Part shown: one piece after another, positions 17,450-26,542 of the stretch | Position numbering within the stretch: the first letter of the stretch is position 1 | Layout of the letters: each line of letters opens with the position of its first letter | Assembly (NCBI GenBank): GCA_946887385.1 | Contig: CAMPKU010000003.1 | Span: forward strand, 1 to 59,256 | Direction: 5' to 3' | Length of the DNA: 59,256 bases | From: an uncultured Gammaproteobacteria bacterium | GTDB taxonomy: Bacteria; Pseudomonadota; Gammaproteobacteria; Rariloculales; Rariloculaceae | Program-made: the position numbers and the translations under genes | The notes under the pieces: model-generated | Told to the model about the DNA's origin: nothing | Seen by the model: only the letters and a program-made list of their open reading frames with translations | The model's database searches: none

Positions 17450-18334
17450 ATGCAAGACCGCAACCCGTACGCCGCTCCGCAAACGAACGTCGCCGGCGCG
17501 GGCGCCACCGAGGAGTACGGCGAAATCAGGATCTTTTCGCCGCGAGGCCGCCTCGGACGCCTGCGCTTCATCGGTTACACGACGGGCCTTTCGCTGCTGA
17601 TCGCCATGGTGCTCCTCGTTGCGGTTGCCATGACCGCGGCAGCCGACCCAACGCTGGCAATCGTGGTGGGGGCGGCGGGGTACATCGCGATCTTCATCAT
17701 CCAGATCCTGCTTACGATTCAGCGCGCGCATGACATGAACACGACGGGCTGGCTGTCGTTGATCGTTTTCGTACCGCTCGCAGCGCTGATCTTCTGGTTC
17801 GTGCCCGGCACGGCCGGCGAGAATCAATACGGTAAACCGCCGCCGCCGAACACGGCGGGCGTCGTGATCCTCGCATGCCTTCTGCCGCTCGTCGCCATCG
17901 GCGGCATGCTCGCTGCAATCGCAATCCCGGCCTATCAGGACTACACGATCCGAGCGCAAGTGTCGGAGGGTCTGAATCTGGCGGCCGCCCCGCGCGCCGC
18001 GGTTGCGGCCGCCTTCGAGCGCAACGGTGTTGCGCCGGCGGACCGTCTCGCCGCCGGCTTGTCGGCAGACGCGACGGATTCCGGGGGGCAGTACGTGGCG
18101 AGCGTCGACGTAGCCGGAGGCACCATCCTCGTTACCTATGCCGACCATGCCTATCCGGCGATCGCGGGTAAGGTGCTCGCGATTCAGCCCTATGTCATGC
18201 CCGACAAAAGCCTGGTGTGGCGCTGCGGCATGGCAAGACCTCCGGGCGGCGGCGCCGTCGCCATGGACTCGGCCGCAAGATTCTTCGGCGCCGCCGGCAT
18301 GGACCCGCGCTATCTACCCTCCGCCTGCCGGTAG
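17450..18334 (+). CDS. DUF805 membrane domain fused to a type IV pilin-like domain
   Basis: A 294-residue protein. After a short cytoplasmic head (MQDRNPYAAP), residues about 22-130 form a DUF805-type domain: FSPRGRLGRLRFIGY, membrane segments, LLTIQRAHDMNTTGW and LIFWFVPGTAGENQYG. A second part (about 140-294) begins with a hydrophobic segment and IAIPAYQDYTIRAQVSEGLN, the classic start of a mature type IV pilin, followed by a pilin-like beta domain ending in a Cys pair region. The pilin prepilin-cleavage context (KG/F) is not present, so it is probably not processed into a fibre. ATG 17450 follows GAGGTGG by a few bases. The long upstream in-frame extension is a shadow of the MFS gene. Confidence 0.8.
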   Translation: MQDRNPYAAPQTNVAGAGATEEYGEIRIFSPRGRLGRLRFIGYTTGLSLLIAMVLLVAVAMTAAADPTLAIVVGAAGYIAIFIIQILLTIQRAHDMNTTGWLSLIVFVPLAALIFWFVPGTAGENQYGKPPPPNTAGVVILACLLPLVAIGGMLAAIAIPAYQDYTIRAQVSEGLNLAAAPRAAVAAAFERNGVAPADRLAAGLSADATDSGGQYVASVDVAGGTILVTYADHAYPAIAGKVLAIQPYVMPDKSLVWRCGMARPPGGGAVAMDSAARFFGAAGMDPRYLPSACR

Positions 18335-18360
18335 GGGACGGATTAAATAAATCCGTCCCT
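18334..18360. repeat. REP-like palindrome, intergenic copy
   Basis: GGGACGGATT (18335-18344) pairs with AATCCGTCCC (18350-18359) around a five-base loop. It overlaps the TAG of the DUF805-pilin gene, so it could also end that transcript. A longer version of the same palindrome lies at 35762-35787. The sequence type resembles REP elements mobilised by RAYT transposases, none of which is in this window. Confidence 0.65.
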
Positions 18361-18407
18361 CCCGCCCACTGCTATGATTTCGGCGTTGCAGCCCTGGGGG
18401 GATGTTC

Positions 18408-19598
18408 ATGCTGCGTCGCATTTCGTTCTGCGCTATCGCAGTGCTCGCAGTGGCGTGCACTGCCGCGCAGGCCCAGCCGCCGAGCGCGACGGTCGTCGAC
18501 GTGCAGGGCGGGCAAATTCGCGCCGTCACGATCGCGACGGGCTTGGTGCATCCCTGGAGCATCGCGCTGCTGCCCGAGGCGCGCTCGATGCTGGTGGCCG
18601 AGCGCAACGGCCGCATCCGGCTGATCGAGCGCGATACGCTCGTCGCCGAGCCCGTGTGGTCGGCGGAAGGGGTCGCGGCCGGCAACGAGCTCAAGTGGCT
18701 CGCGCTGCATCCGCGGTTTGCTTCGAACCGGCTCGTCTATTTTTCATATCCGAAAGCCGGCGAGGCCGGCACCACGCTCGCCGTGGCGCGCGGCCGTTTC
18801 GACGGCAAGCAATTGCGCGACGTCGAGGAAATCTTCGTCGCGGACGCGTGGGAGACAGGCGGCAACATGGGCGGCAAGCTCTTGTTCGGTCCCGACGAGA
18901 CGCTCTACGTGACGGTGGGCGATCGAGATCGGCTCTGTTGCACGGGCACCGAGGACAACAGCCTGCGAATGAAAGCGCAGAGCCTGAGTAACCATGTCGG
19001 CAAGACGCTGCGCATTCGCGATGACGGCAGCGTGCCGCCCGATAATCCGTTCGTCGGCCGCGCGGACGCCAAACCCGAAATCTTCACGTACGGCCACCGC
19101 AACGGCTACGGCCTCGCATTCCATCCCGAGACCGGCCAGTTGTGGCAAGCCGAGATCGGCCCGATGGGCGGCGATGAGGTCAACATTCTGCTGCCGGGGC
19201 ACAACTACGGTTGGCCCCTCGTCTCGATGGGCCGCAACTACACCGGCTCGCTCGCGTCCGATCAGCCGTACTACCGCGACGGCATGGACAACGCGCGCAT
19301 GTTCTGGGTGCCGTCGATTAGCCCGTCGAGCCTTCTTTTTTACACGGGCGAGCGTTTCCCGCGGTGGCAGAACAACCTGTTCGTCGGCGCCCTGAACGGC
19401 TTGAGCTTGCAGCGCATCGCGTTCGGTCAACCGTCGCAGGCGGAACGCCGCGAGCCGGTGCTGCGGCCGCTCGACATTCGGATTCGCGACGTGCAGCAGA
19501 CGCGCGATGGCTTTCTTTACGTGGCCACCGAGCGCTCGTTCGGCGGCGCCAATCCCGACGGCACGATCTTGCGGCTAGAGCCCGTCGAGGGCTCGTAA
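18408..19598 (+). CDS. PQQ-dependent aldose sugar dehydrogenase (YliI/Asd-like)
   Basis: A signal peptide (residues 1-22, ending AAQAQ) is followed by a six-bladed propeller of the soluble glucose/sorbosone dehydrogenase family. Marks include GLVHPWSIALLPE, GGNMGGKLLFGPDETLYVTV followed by GDRD, YGHRNGYGLAFHPETGQLW, and GGDEVNILLPGHNYGWP. Such enzymes oxidise aldoses in the periplasm with PQQ and calcium. The size (396) is normal. Two ATGs are possible, at 18402 and 18408; 18408 is chosen because the run of G sits six bases upstream. The REP-like palindrome is just upstream. No PQQ synthesis genes are present here. Confidence 0.9.
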   Translation: MLRRISFCAIAVLAVACTAAQAQPPSATVVDVQGGQIRAVTIATGLVHPWSIALLPEARSMLVAERNGRIRLIERDTLVAEPVWSAEGVAAGNELKWLALHPRFASNRLVYFSYPKAGEAGTTLAVARGRFDGKQLRDVEEIFVADAWETGGNMGGKLLFGPDETLYVTVGDRDRLCCTGTEDNSLRMKAQSLSNHVGKTLRIRDDGSVPPDNPFVGRADAKPEIFTYGHRNGYGLAFHPETGQLWQAEIGPMGGDEVNILLPGHNYGWPLVSMGRNYTGSLASDQPYYRDGMDNARMFWVPSISPSSLLFYTGERFPRWQNNLFVGALNGLSLQRIAFGQPSQAERREPVLRPLDIRIRDVQQTRDGFLYVATERSFGGANPDGTILRLEPVEGS

Positions 19599-19603
19599 CG
19601 GCG

Positions 19604-20266
19604 TTACGTCGATTCGCTGCCGAGCGCGCGTTTGAGCTCGGCGAGCTCCTGCTCGAGCTTTTCGACGCGTGCCTCGAGCGTTGCGAGCGCGCTCGGGCGC
19701 GCAGCGGCGGGTGCCTCGGCGCTCTCCGCGGACCTCGTCTCCAACGGTGAGGATTCGATTGCACCGCCGAATAGGTGCGCATAGGCGTGATCCTTGCGCC
19801 GCGGCTCCCGCGCTAGTCGCGCGACGAACGGCCCGTCGGCGCGCGTCAGCAGCGACTCGAGCGTCGCCTCGACTTCACCCGATTCAGCGAACTCGTGCAG
19901 TCGGCCGCTGTGCGCTTTGAGCTCGCCCGGTGTTTGCGGCCCTCGCAAGAGCAAGAGACACATGACGGCGAGCTCGGCGGGAGAGAACTTGATCTGCGCG
20001 AAATGCGTGTTGCACAGTCGCTGCTGATACTTCTCGACGCGGCTGCCGAATTCCTGCGTCATCACGAGCCGCTTTGCGATGAGATCCGTTACCGTGCGCT
20101 GCACTACGCCTGGCTCGAGCGACAACACTGGCTCACGGCTCGATTTCTGATTGCACGCGTTGACCAGCGCGTTCAGCGAAAGCGGGTACTGGTCCGGCGT
20201 GATCACCGACTTCTCTATGAGGCAGCCGATGACGCGGGCTTCGTTCGCGGTGAGTTGGATGTCCAT
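19604..20266 (-). CDS. yceH: YceH family (UPF0502/DUF480) protein
   Basis: A 220-residue protein with two winged-helix-like domains. The opening LTANEARVIGCLIEKSVITP and DQYPLSLNALVNACNQKSSR are the conserved YceH signature; LCLLLLRGPQTPGELKAHSG-type sequence lies around residue 110. It ends in a coiled coil (LATLEARVEKLEQELAELKR). YceH is widespread in proteobacteria; its biochemical role is not established. It is convergent with the sugar dehydrogenase gene, their stops five bases apart. Confidence 0.92.
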   Translation of the reverse strand: MDIQLTANEARVIGCLIEKSVITPDQYPLSLNALVNACNQKSSREPVLSLEPGVVQRTVTDLIAKRLVMTQEFGSRVEKYQQRLCNTHFAQIKFSPAELAVMCLLLLRGPQTPGELKAHSGRLHEFAESGEVEATLESLLTRADGPFVARLAREPRRKDHAYAHLFGGAIESSPLETRSAESAEAPAAARPSALATLEARVEKLEQELAELKRALGSEST

Positions 20267-20310
20267 TCAACGCGCGACCAATTTGCCGTGCACCGCCATG
20301 CACCCGACGT

Positions 20311-21207
20311 TCACGAAGCTGCTCCGGGATGGACGGCGAGCACGTCGCACACGGCTTTCGTGAGCAGCCGTTCCGCCGAGTTACCGAGGCCGAGGCGCTG
20401 GCGCGCGCGGCGAGCGGAGGTGCCGACGACGAGCAGATCGGCGCGCACGGCACGACTCACGGCGGAGACTGCCTGGCCGACCTTGGCGACGGGAAAATGC
20501 ACTGCCTTCGGCGATATGCCGTACGGCTCGAGTAACTCCTCGAGAGCGTCGCGCGACGCTTTGCGTGCGTTCTTCAGCGCTCGACGTGGATCGACGATGT
20601 CGAGATCGCGAAGCACCTGGGACACCTCGACCGCGTAAACGCAGTGCACTTTGGCATCGAACAAGCGGGCGAACGTCGCCGCCGCGTCCATCACCTTGCG
20701 ATTCAGACGCTGGTGCATCTCGTCGATGTTCCGCAAATCGAGCGCGGCCAGAATATTGCGTATCGTGCGGCGTTTGCGCGGCTGAACGAGCAAGATCGGC
20801 GCCCTCGACTCGCGTAGCAGTTTCCAGTCGAGCGGAGTGTGCAGCAGCGTACGAGACTTGTGCACCGACTTCACGACCAACGTGCCGTTGTGCTTCTCGG
20901 CTTCCTTCGCGACCCAGCGCGCGATGTCTTCCGTCCACACGGTCTTCCGCCGCACATCGAGATGCTCGATCTCCTGCGCCTCTACGAGCTCGCGTTGCCA
21001 CGTCCGGCGCTCATCGACGAGCTGGCGGCGGATCGCGTCGCGCACGGCCGGCGTGAACTCGGCGCCACGGTCTGCCAGCGGCTGCCAACAAAAGGCCGCC
21101 AACGTCAACGGCACCTGTGCCCGGTCTGCCAGCGTAACGGCACGCGCGAGCGCCAGCTGCTCGTGTTTGGGCTTGTCGAGAATGGTTAGGATCGAATCGA
21201 TTCGCAT
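20311..21207 (-). CDS. Tandem universal stress protein (UspE-like)
   Basis: Two Usp domains in 298 residues. The first (about 1-142) opens MRIDSILTILDKPKHEQ and contains GTLVVKSVHKSR and PILLVQP. The second (about 148-298) opens RTIRNILAALDL and ends with ADLLVVGTSARR, GNSAERLLTKAVCDVLAVHP, which is the G-x9-G-S/N nucleotide-binding pattern. The layout resembles UspE, implicated in stress survival and motility or adhesion in E. coli. It is followed by yceH on the same strand after 44 bases; a shared transcript is possible. Confidence 0.88.
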   Translation of the reverse strand: MRIDSILTILDKPKHEQLALARAVTLADRAQVPLTLAAFCWQPLADRGAEFTPAVRDAIRRQLVDERRTWQRELVEAQEIEHLDVRRKTVWTEDIARWVAKEAEKHNGTLVVKSVHKSRTLLHTPLDWKLLRESRAPILLVQPRKRRTIRNILAALDLRNIDEMHQRLNRKVMDAAATFARLFDAKVHCVYAVEVSQVLRDLDIVDPRRALKNARKASRDALEELLEPYGISPKAVHFPVAKVGQAVSAVSRAVRADLLVVGTSARRARQRLGLGNSAERLLTKAVCDVLAVHPGAAS

Positions 21208-21373
21208 GCGCCTACACTACCGCATTCGGCTATGCTCGAGTTGATGCGGTCCTTGAATCACGCGATGAGCGAGCATCAGGCGGCGCATCTACAACGAAGG
21301 TAATGAAGCCTGGGCCGCTCCGCCCGGCAATCCCGCCTGGTGATAACGGCCGCAGCCGGGGCCGCAGTATGAG

Positions 21374-23203
21374 CTAGCCGTCCGCGGCCTTGCGCGACTC
21401 GCGCTTGCGCTGGTTCTCCGTGAGCAGTTTCTTGCGCAAACGAATACTCATCGGCGTCACCTCGACGAGCTCGTCGTCGTCGATGAACTCGAGCGCTTGC
21501 TCGAGCGAGAAGCGGATCGGCGGCGTGAGAATGATGTTCTCGTCGGAGCCCGCGGCGCGCACGTTCGTAAGCTGCTTGCCCTTCGTGGGATTCACCATGA
21601 GGTCGTTGTCGCGGCTGTGGATGCCGATGATCATCCCTTCGTACACCTCGACACCGTGGCCGATGAACAACGCGCCGCGCTCTTGCAGATTGAAGAGTGC
21701 GTACGCGAGCGCTTTGCCTTGCACCATCGAGACGAGCGCGCCATTGGTGCGCTGGCCGATCTCACCCTTCGAGCGCGGCGCGTAGCCGTCGAAGATGTGG
21801 TAGAGCAGGCCGGTGCCGGCCGTCACCGTAAGGTACTCGGTGCGAAAGCCGATGAGCCCGCGTGCCGGAATCCGGTAGTCGAGGCGCACGCGCCCGCGGC
21901 CGTCGGGCATCATCGAGATGAGCTCGCCTTTGCGCTCCGCGAGCCGCGTCATCACCGCACCCTGGTACTGATCGGCAAAGTCGACCGTGAGCTGCTCCCA
22001 CGGCTCATGCACCTCGCCGTCGACGACGCGCTCGATCACGGCCGGCCGCGACACCGCGAGCTCGTAGCCTTCGCGCCGCATGTTCTCGATGAGCACGGAC
22101 AGGTGCAGCTCGCCACGGCCGGACACGCGGAAGCGATCCGGATCGCCGGTGTCCTCGACTCGCAGCGCCACGTTGTGCATGAGCTCCTGCGTGAGGCGCT
22201 CGCGGATTTGCCGGCTCGTGAGGAACCGGCCTTCCTTGCCCGCAAACGGTGACTTGTTCACCTGGAACGTCATCGTGATCGTGGGCTCGTCGACCTTGAG
22301 CGGCGGCAGCGCTTCGGCTGCGCCGCGCGCGCAAACGGTATCGGAGATCTGTAGATCGTCGATGCCGCTGAACACCACGATGTCGCCGGCGCCGGCTTCG
22401 GTGATCGGTTTACGCTCCAGCCCTTCGAAACCGTACAGCTCCATGAGCTGTGCGTTGCGCTCCGTGCCGTCACGCTGTGCGAGCGTAATCGGCATGTTGC
22501 GCCGCACCACTCCGCGGCTCACGCGGCCGATGCCGAGCAGGCCCACGTACGAGCTGTAGTCGAGGCTCGACACTTGCAGCTGCAACGGCCCTTCGAGCTC
22601 GACGGGCGGCGGCGGCACGTTGCTCACGATCGTTTCGAACAACGCCTCCATCGTGCCGTCGCGGACGTCGGCGGTTCTGCCTGCGTAACCCTTCAGCGCA
22701 GACGCGTAGATCACGGGAAAGTCGAGCTGCTTGTCGCTCGCGCCCAAGCGGTCGAAGAGATCGAACGTTTGATCGAGCACCCAATCGGGCCGCGCGCCGT
22801 CGCGGTCGATCTTGTTGATGACGACGAGCGGCGTGAAACCGCGCAAGAACGCCTTTTGCGTCACGAACCGCGTTTGCGGCATCGGCCCGTCCACGGCATC
22901 GACGAGCAGCAGCACGCCGTCGACCATCGACAACACGCGCTCCACTTCGCCGCCGAAGTCCGCGTGCCCTGGGGTGTCGACGATATTGATGCGCCAATCG
23001 CGCCAGGTGATGGCCGTGTTCTTCGCGAGAATCGTGATGCCGCGCTCGCGCTCGAGGTCGTTGGAGTCCATCGCTCGCTCGGGCAGCACGGTGCGCGCAT
23101 CGAGCGAGCCCGACTGCGTGAGCAGCTTGTCGACGAGCGTGGTTTTGCCGTGATCGACGTGCGCGATGATCGCAATGTTTCGCAGCCGTTCCTTGGGCAA
23201 CAT
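21374..23203 (-). CDS. typA: Translational GTPase TypA/BipA
   Basis: A ribosome-associated GTPase of the elongation-factor family, 609 residues, the usual length. G-box motifs are [51 protein letters not shown] and SALKGYAG. The C-terminal [16 protein letters not shown] and the TypA-specific end region ([20 protein letters not shown], then LTPPI) are intact. It acts in ribosome assembly and stress adaptation, especially in cold. ATG 23203 is chosen because [20 protein letters not shown] is the normal N-terminus; the in-frame upstream extension is not conserved. Confidence 0.97.
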   Translation of the reverse strand: MLPKERLRNIAIIAHVDHGKTTLVDKLLTQSGSLDARTVLPERAMDSNDLERERGITILAKNTAITWRDWRINIVDTPGHADFGGEVERVLSMVDGVLLLVDAVDGPMPQTRFVTQKAFLRGFTPLVVINKIDRDGARPDWVLDQTFDLFDRLGASDKQLDFPVIYASALKGYAGRTADVRDGTMEALFETIVSNVPPPPVELEGPLQLQVSSLDYSSYVGLLGIGRVSRGVVRRNMPITLAQRDGTERNAQLMELYGFEGLERKPITEAGAGDIVVFSGIDDLQISDTVCARGAAEALPPLKVDEPTITMTFQVNKSPFAGKEGRFLTSRQIRERLTQELMHNVALRVEDTGDPDRFRVSGRGELHLSVLIENMRREGYELAVSRPAVIERVVDGEVHEPWEQLTVDFADQYQGAVMTRLAERKGELISMMPDGRGRVRLDYRIPARGLIGFRTEYLTVTAGTGLLYHIFDGYAPRSKGEIGQRTNGALVSMVQGKALAYALFNLQERGALFIGHGVEVYEGMIIGIHSRDNDLMVNPTKGKQLTNVRAAGSDENIILTPPIRFSLEQALEFIDDDELVEVTPMSIRLRKKLLTENQRKRESRKAADG

Positions 23204-23358
23204 GACGCACAGCCGGGGGGGAGGTAAAAAGGCGCGCATTATACGGCTATTCCCCGCCGTTACCATGGCGATGGCCTCACGCGCAGGGAATCGCCCCGAA
23301 TGGGCGAGGGCGCGCAGTTGCCGGCCGGTCCGCAGGGCTCAGAAAACGAGGCGGCTGC

Positions 23359-23739
23359 TCACTCCCAGGCGCGAGCCTCCGCCGCGAACGTCGAGCTCTT
23401 CGCTCGGACGACGCAGAATCGTTGCCCGGTAGGCGCTTCCATCACCCACCAGGTTTTGACCTTTTCGACGCGCTTGGCGCCGAGCTGCTCGAGGCGCCGA
23501 GCTTCGGCCTCGACGTCGTCCGTCTCGATGTCGAGATGAACGCGGCTAGGATGGGCAACCGACTGCACCTCGACGTGCAACCGGTCCTGCGGGTGCACGA
23601 GCTGCGCGTACTTGGTTCCTTCTTCCCCCGGCAGTGCGCGAACCTCCATGCCGAGCGCGCCGCCCCAAAATGTTGCGGCCGACTTTAGATCGTGGGTCTT
23701 GCAATCGATGATGAAGCCCGCAAGGCGACTCTTGTGCAT
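23359..23739 (-). CDS. VOC (glyoxalase-like) family protein
   Basis: A 126-residue protein with the paired beta-alpha-beta-beta-beta layout of the vicinal oxygen chelate fold. The first half is LAGFIIDCKTHDLKSAATFW and GGALGMEV. The second half is RVHLDIETDDVEAEARRLEQ, LGAKRVEKVKTWWVMEAPTG and QRFCVV. This matches the glyoxalase-like (type 6) group often annotated without substrate. It could be an enzyme or a binding protein. It is flanked by typA upstream and a DMT transporter downstream, all on the minus strand. Confidence 0.85.
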   Translation of the reverse strand: MHKSRLAGFIIDCKTHDLKSAATFWGGALGMEVRALPGEEGTKYAQLVHPQDRLHVEVQSVAHPSRVHLDIETDDVEAEARRLEQLGAKRVEKVKTWWVMEAPTGQRFCVVRAKSSTFAAEARAWE

Positions 23740-23796
23740 GCCATGGCCCTCGATGACATTCAGCTAAGCATCGTATGGGCAGTGCGTCGATTCGCG

Positions 23797-24708
23797 CTAG
23801 ACGCCGGTGGACACGACCACCTCGCGCGGCCGGCCAACGAGCGGCTGCAACGATAGCGCCGCGAGAATGATTGCAACACCGAAGTAGAACTGCACCGTGA
23901 GCTCGCGTTGCTCGCCGAGCAGCACAGCCGCGAGCACGATCGTGTAGATCGGCTCGAGATTGATGGCGAGCTGTGCGGAGAAGGCGCTGATGTGCCGCAA
24001 CGCCACGAACGACAGCGAAAAAGGCAGCAATGTGCAGACGAGCGCGAGCGTGAGCAGCAATAGACCGTCGCGCAGTGTCGGCCACTGAAGCAGCGGCCCC
24101 GCAAGCTCAGGCATCAGCGTGGGAAGCAGCGGCGCCAGCAGGCTCAGCGTGATCACCCCGGCGCCGAGCTCGAGCGCGGTGGCGGTGAGCGCTTCGCCGC
24201 GGTGCGCAAGCCGTTTGTTCAGCGAGCCGAACACCGCCACGAGCAGCGCCGATACTGCGCCCACGATGATGCCGTCTCGCATGCCGCCCGGCACGCCGCC
24301 TACGACGAGCGCAACGCCGGGCAGCACGGCTAGGCCCAGCAGGAGATCGCGCGCGGAGAAGCGCGTCCGCGTGAGCCACGGTTCCACGAGTGCCGTGAAG
24401 GGGGCGGCGAGCGCGATGCAGGTAGCGGCCACGGATGCATTCGCGAGCTTGATGGCGCCGTAAAACGTGAGCCAGTGCAGTGCGACGAGAACGCCGACGC
24501 CTGCGTAGGCCAGCCACACCCGCGCGGGCAAAGTGCGCACCGACCGCAGCACGCTCGGCACGAGCGCGAGCGCTGCCACCACGATCAACATGCGCCACCA
24601 GACGAGCGGCAGCGCGGCGAGCGTAATCAGCTTGCCCAGGATCGCCGTGAAGCCCCACAGCAGCACGCAGAAATGAATCTGTAGAGTCGCAGTGGTGGTG
24701 GGTTTCAT
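23797..24708 (-). CDS. DMT-family transporter (EamA domains)
   Basis: An inner-membrane protein of 303 residues with ten hydrophobic segments in two EamA halves. The first (about 1-140) begins with HFCVLLWGFTAILGKLITLA and includes YGAIKLANASVAATCIALAA. The second (about 150-300) includes LRHISAFSAQLAINLEPIYT, typical of this family. EamA transporters export amino acids or other metabolites, but the substrate is not predictable. The ATG at 24708 has no strong ribosome site. Confidence 0.9.
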   Translation of the reverse strand: MKPTTTATLQIHFCVLLWGFTAILGKLITLAALPLVWWRMLIVVAALALVPSVLRSVRTLPARVWLAYAGVGVLVALHWLTFYGAIKLANASVAATCIALAAPFTALVEPWLTRTRFSARDLLLGLAVLPGVALVVGGVPGGMRDGIIVGAVSALLVAVFGSLNKRLAHRGEALTATALELGAGVITLSLLAPLLPTLMPELAGPLLQWPTLRDGLLLLTLALVCTLLPFSLSFVALRHISAFSAQLAINLEPIYTIVLAAVLLGEQRELTVQFYFGVAIILAALSLQPLVGRPREVVVSTGV

Positions 24709-24770
24709 GGCGCTTCGGCGCGCATGATACGGCGATTCGACACGCGACGATCGAAGCGCGCCGGCCGCCC

Positions 24771-24798
24771 AAAAAAGCGGCCCCGCCGAAGCGGGGCC
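24771..24798 (-). terminator. Intrinsic terminator of the DUF4382 lipoprotein gene
   Basis: On the minus strand the stem GGCCCCGC-TTCG-GCGGGGCC is followed by CGC and six T. It begins nine bases after the DUF4382 stop. This is the clearest rho-independent terminator in the window. Confidence 0.85.
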
Positions 24799-24806
24799 AC
24801 CCCTCC

Positions 24807-25763
24807 CTATGCAGTTGGGCGGGAGGTGTCAAAATCGACGGTTGTCGTATCGCCCGTATTGACGACGGGATTCGGGACCACGGGGTCCACGAAGGTAATG
24901 TCGTCGTCGGCTTCGGGATCGTCGTTGCCGCTTTCGCAGGTAAAGACGACGGTGTAGGTGCCGGGGTCGATCACCGTGCGGTAAACGTAATCGCCCGCTG
25001 CGTTAAGCGTGGCTTCGACCGTTGCGATCGCGTCGTCGGTGCCGTCGACGTCGTTCGGCGTCATGGAGCCTTCGAACACGTACACGACGTTGCCGACCTC
25101 GAGGTCCATGTCGTCGTCCGAGGCGCAGGTGTTGGCGGCCGGATCCAGGCTCGTGCCGACGGTGGCTGCCGTGATCGTGCCTTGCAGAACGCCGTACGCC
25201 GTTACGTCGAGCATGCGAAACGCAGGTTTCAAGAGGTATCGCCCGAGCCCCGGCGGATAGACGAGGCCCTGGCGCATGTCCCAATCGAACAGCAGGCGAA
25301 CGGCCTGATTCGGCGGCACGTCGAAGCCGCCGACGAGACGCAGACGGCCGCTCGGCAAGAAGAGATCGATCTCCTCCTCGCCGCCGATCTCCGTCATGAC
25401 ATACGAGTCGCGTACGTCCGGCTCCGCGGCAATGTCCATCGCGAGCCACTCGTACGAGCCCGGCTCTATGACGGCGTTGTCGACGAGAATCGCGGCGTTC
25501 GTGTCGGTGAGCTCCAGCAGATTCACGGTCAGCGGCGCGTTCTCGAGCGGCAGTTGTACGGCCGGCCCGTCGCCGTGCGGCTTGATCCACATCGACGTGA
25601 TCTTCACGTAGACGGCCGTCACGCCATCGACCGGGGCGTCCATCAGCGAAATGCTAATCATGGCCTGTCCGCCCGACGCGCCGCTGCCGCCCCCCGAGCA
25701 GCCCAGCAAGCTCGCGATCGCGACGGCTCCGGCTGCGCGCCGAACGACCCTTGCGTAATCCAT
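24807..25763 (-). CDS. DUF4382 domain lipoprotein
   Basis: A lipoprotein signal with lipobox SLLGC (about residues 18-22) and a Gly/Ser linker is followed by a DUF4382 beta-sandwich. Marks are ISISLMDAPVDGVTAVYVKI near residue 37, VNLLELTDTNAAILVDNAVI, and YLLKPAFRMLD near residue 180. The C-terminal third has an Asp-rich beta region (TVIDPGTYTVVFTCESGND) resembling a carboxypeptidase-regulatory or Ig-like module. It is predicted to be anchored in the outer membrane and exposed to the periplasm or surface; the role is unknown. It is transcribed divergently from the second ECF sigma gene, across a 215-bp region. Confidence 0.85.
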   Translation of the reverse strand: MDYARVVRRAAGAVAIASLLGCSGGGSGASGGQAMISISLMDAPVDGVTAVYVKITSMWIKPHGDGPAVQLPLENAPLTVNLLELTDTNAAILVDNAVIEPGSYEWLAMDIAAEPDVRDSYVMTEIGGEEEIDLFLPSGRLRLVGGFDVPPNQAVRLLFDWDMRQGLVYPPGLGRYLLKPAFRMLDVTAYGVLQGTITAATVGTSLDPAANTCASDDDMDLEVGNVVYVFEGSMTPNDVDGTDDAIATVEATLNAAGDYVYRTVIDPGTYTVVFTCESGNDDPEADDDITFVDPVVPNPVVNTGDTTTVDFDTSRPTA

Positions 25764-25910
25764 TACAACGCTCCCAATGCGCGTGCGCCGCGCGTGGCCT
25801 ACCCACAGTCCAACACGAGCTGGGCGCCAAGCGCGTTCCGGCGAATTGACATAATCGCGTCAGCGTGGCCGACTCTCGTGCCGTCGTTGAACGTGATGTT
25901 GACGGTGCGC

Positions 25911-25937
25911 GGAACCGAAATCCCCGCCGTCCGTGTT
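25911..25937 (+). promoter_or_regulatory. Candidate ECF-type promoter of the second sigma operon
   Basis: GGAACC (25911-25916) and CGTGTT (25932-25937) are separated by 15 bases, like the GGAAC / CGTC pattern of many ECF sigma factors. It lies 41 bases before the sigma ATG, as expected for autoregulation. Spacing is one base short of typical, so this is tentative. Confidence 0.35.
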
Positions 25938-25978
25938 GGTAGTTGAGCCGTGGTGTCGAGGCGTAGGACAGTCGCTGC

Positions 25979-26539
25979 ATGCTAAAGCGCACCGGTCACC
26001 CTGGCGGTGAGTCGGAATCGGATCGGTTTGCGGCGCTCGTTCGGCAGCACTACCAAGCGTTATATGGCGCGGCCTATCGCCTCACGCGCTCGGTCGTGGA
26101 CGCCGAGGACCTGGTGCAAGAAGTATGTGCGCGGGCTTACCCACACTTCGCCGAGATCGAGCTTCTCGAGCAACCGCGCGGCTGGTTGATGCGGGTGCTG
26201 TACCGGCTATTCATCGATTCGCGGCGGCGCTACGAACGCAAGCACGTGCGGGCGATCGAGGACGAGGAAGAGTTCGTCGGCGACGAGCCCGGGCCCGCTG
26301 AAGAGGCAGAGCGTGCTTCGGACCGCGGCCGCATCGAAGCTGCGTGGCGGTATTTGAGCACGGAGCACCGTGCGCTGCTGGCGCTGCACGACGTGGAGGG
26401 CTACACATTGAGCGAGATTCAGTCGCTGACGGGCTTGAAGGAAGGGACAATCAAGTCGCGGCTGCATCGCGCACGAGTTAGGTTGGGGCGGCTATTGCAG
26501 CGAGATCGAGGCGCGCCAATGCGGCTCGAGGGAGATTGA
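25979..26539 (+). CDS. ECF-family RNA polymerase sigma factor (second)
   Basis: A 186-residue ECF factor. Region 2 is FAALVRQHYQALYGAAYRLT, then SVVDAEDLVQEVCARAYPHF and GWLMRVLYRLFIDSRRR. Region 4 is RALLALHDVEGYTLSEIQSL followed by TGLKEGTIKSRLHRARVRLG. The acidic linker between regions is normal. The anti-sigma gene follows after three bases, and two exported proteins complete the set. It is only distantly similar to the sigma factor at 11736-12290. Confidence 0.92.
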   Translation: MLKRTGHPGGESESDRFAALVRQHYQALYGAAYRLTRSVVDAEDLVQEVCARAYPHFAEIELLEQPRGWLMRVLYRLFIDSRRRYERKHVRAIEDEEEFVGDEPGPAEEAERASDRGRIEAAWRYLSTEHRALLALHDVEGYTLSEIQSLTGLKEGTIKSRLHRARVRLGRLLQRDRGAPMRLEGD

Positions 26540-26542
26540 GGC

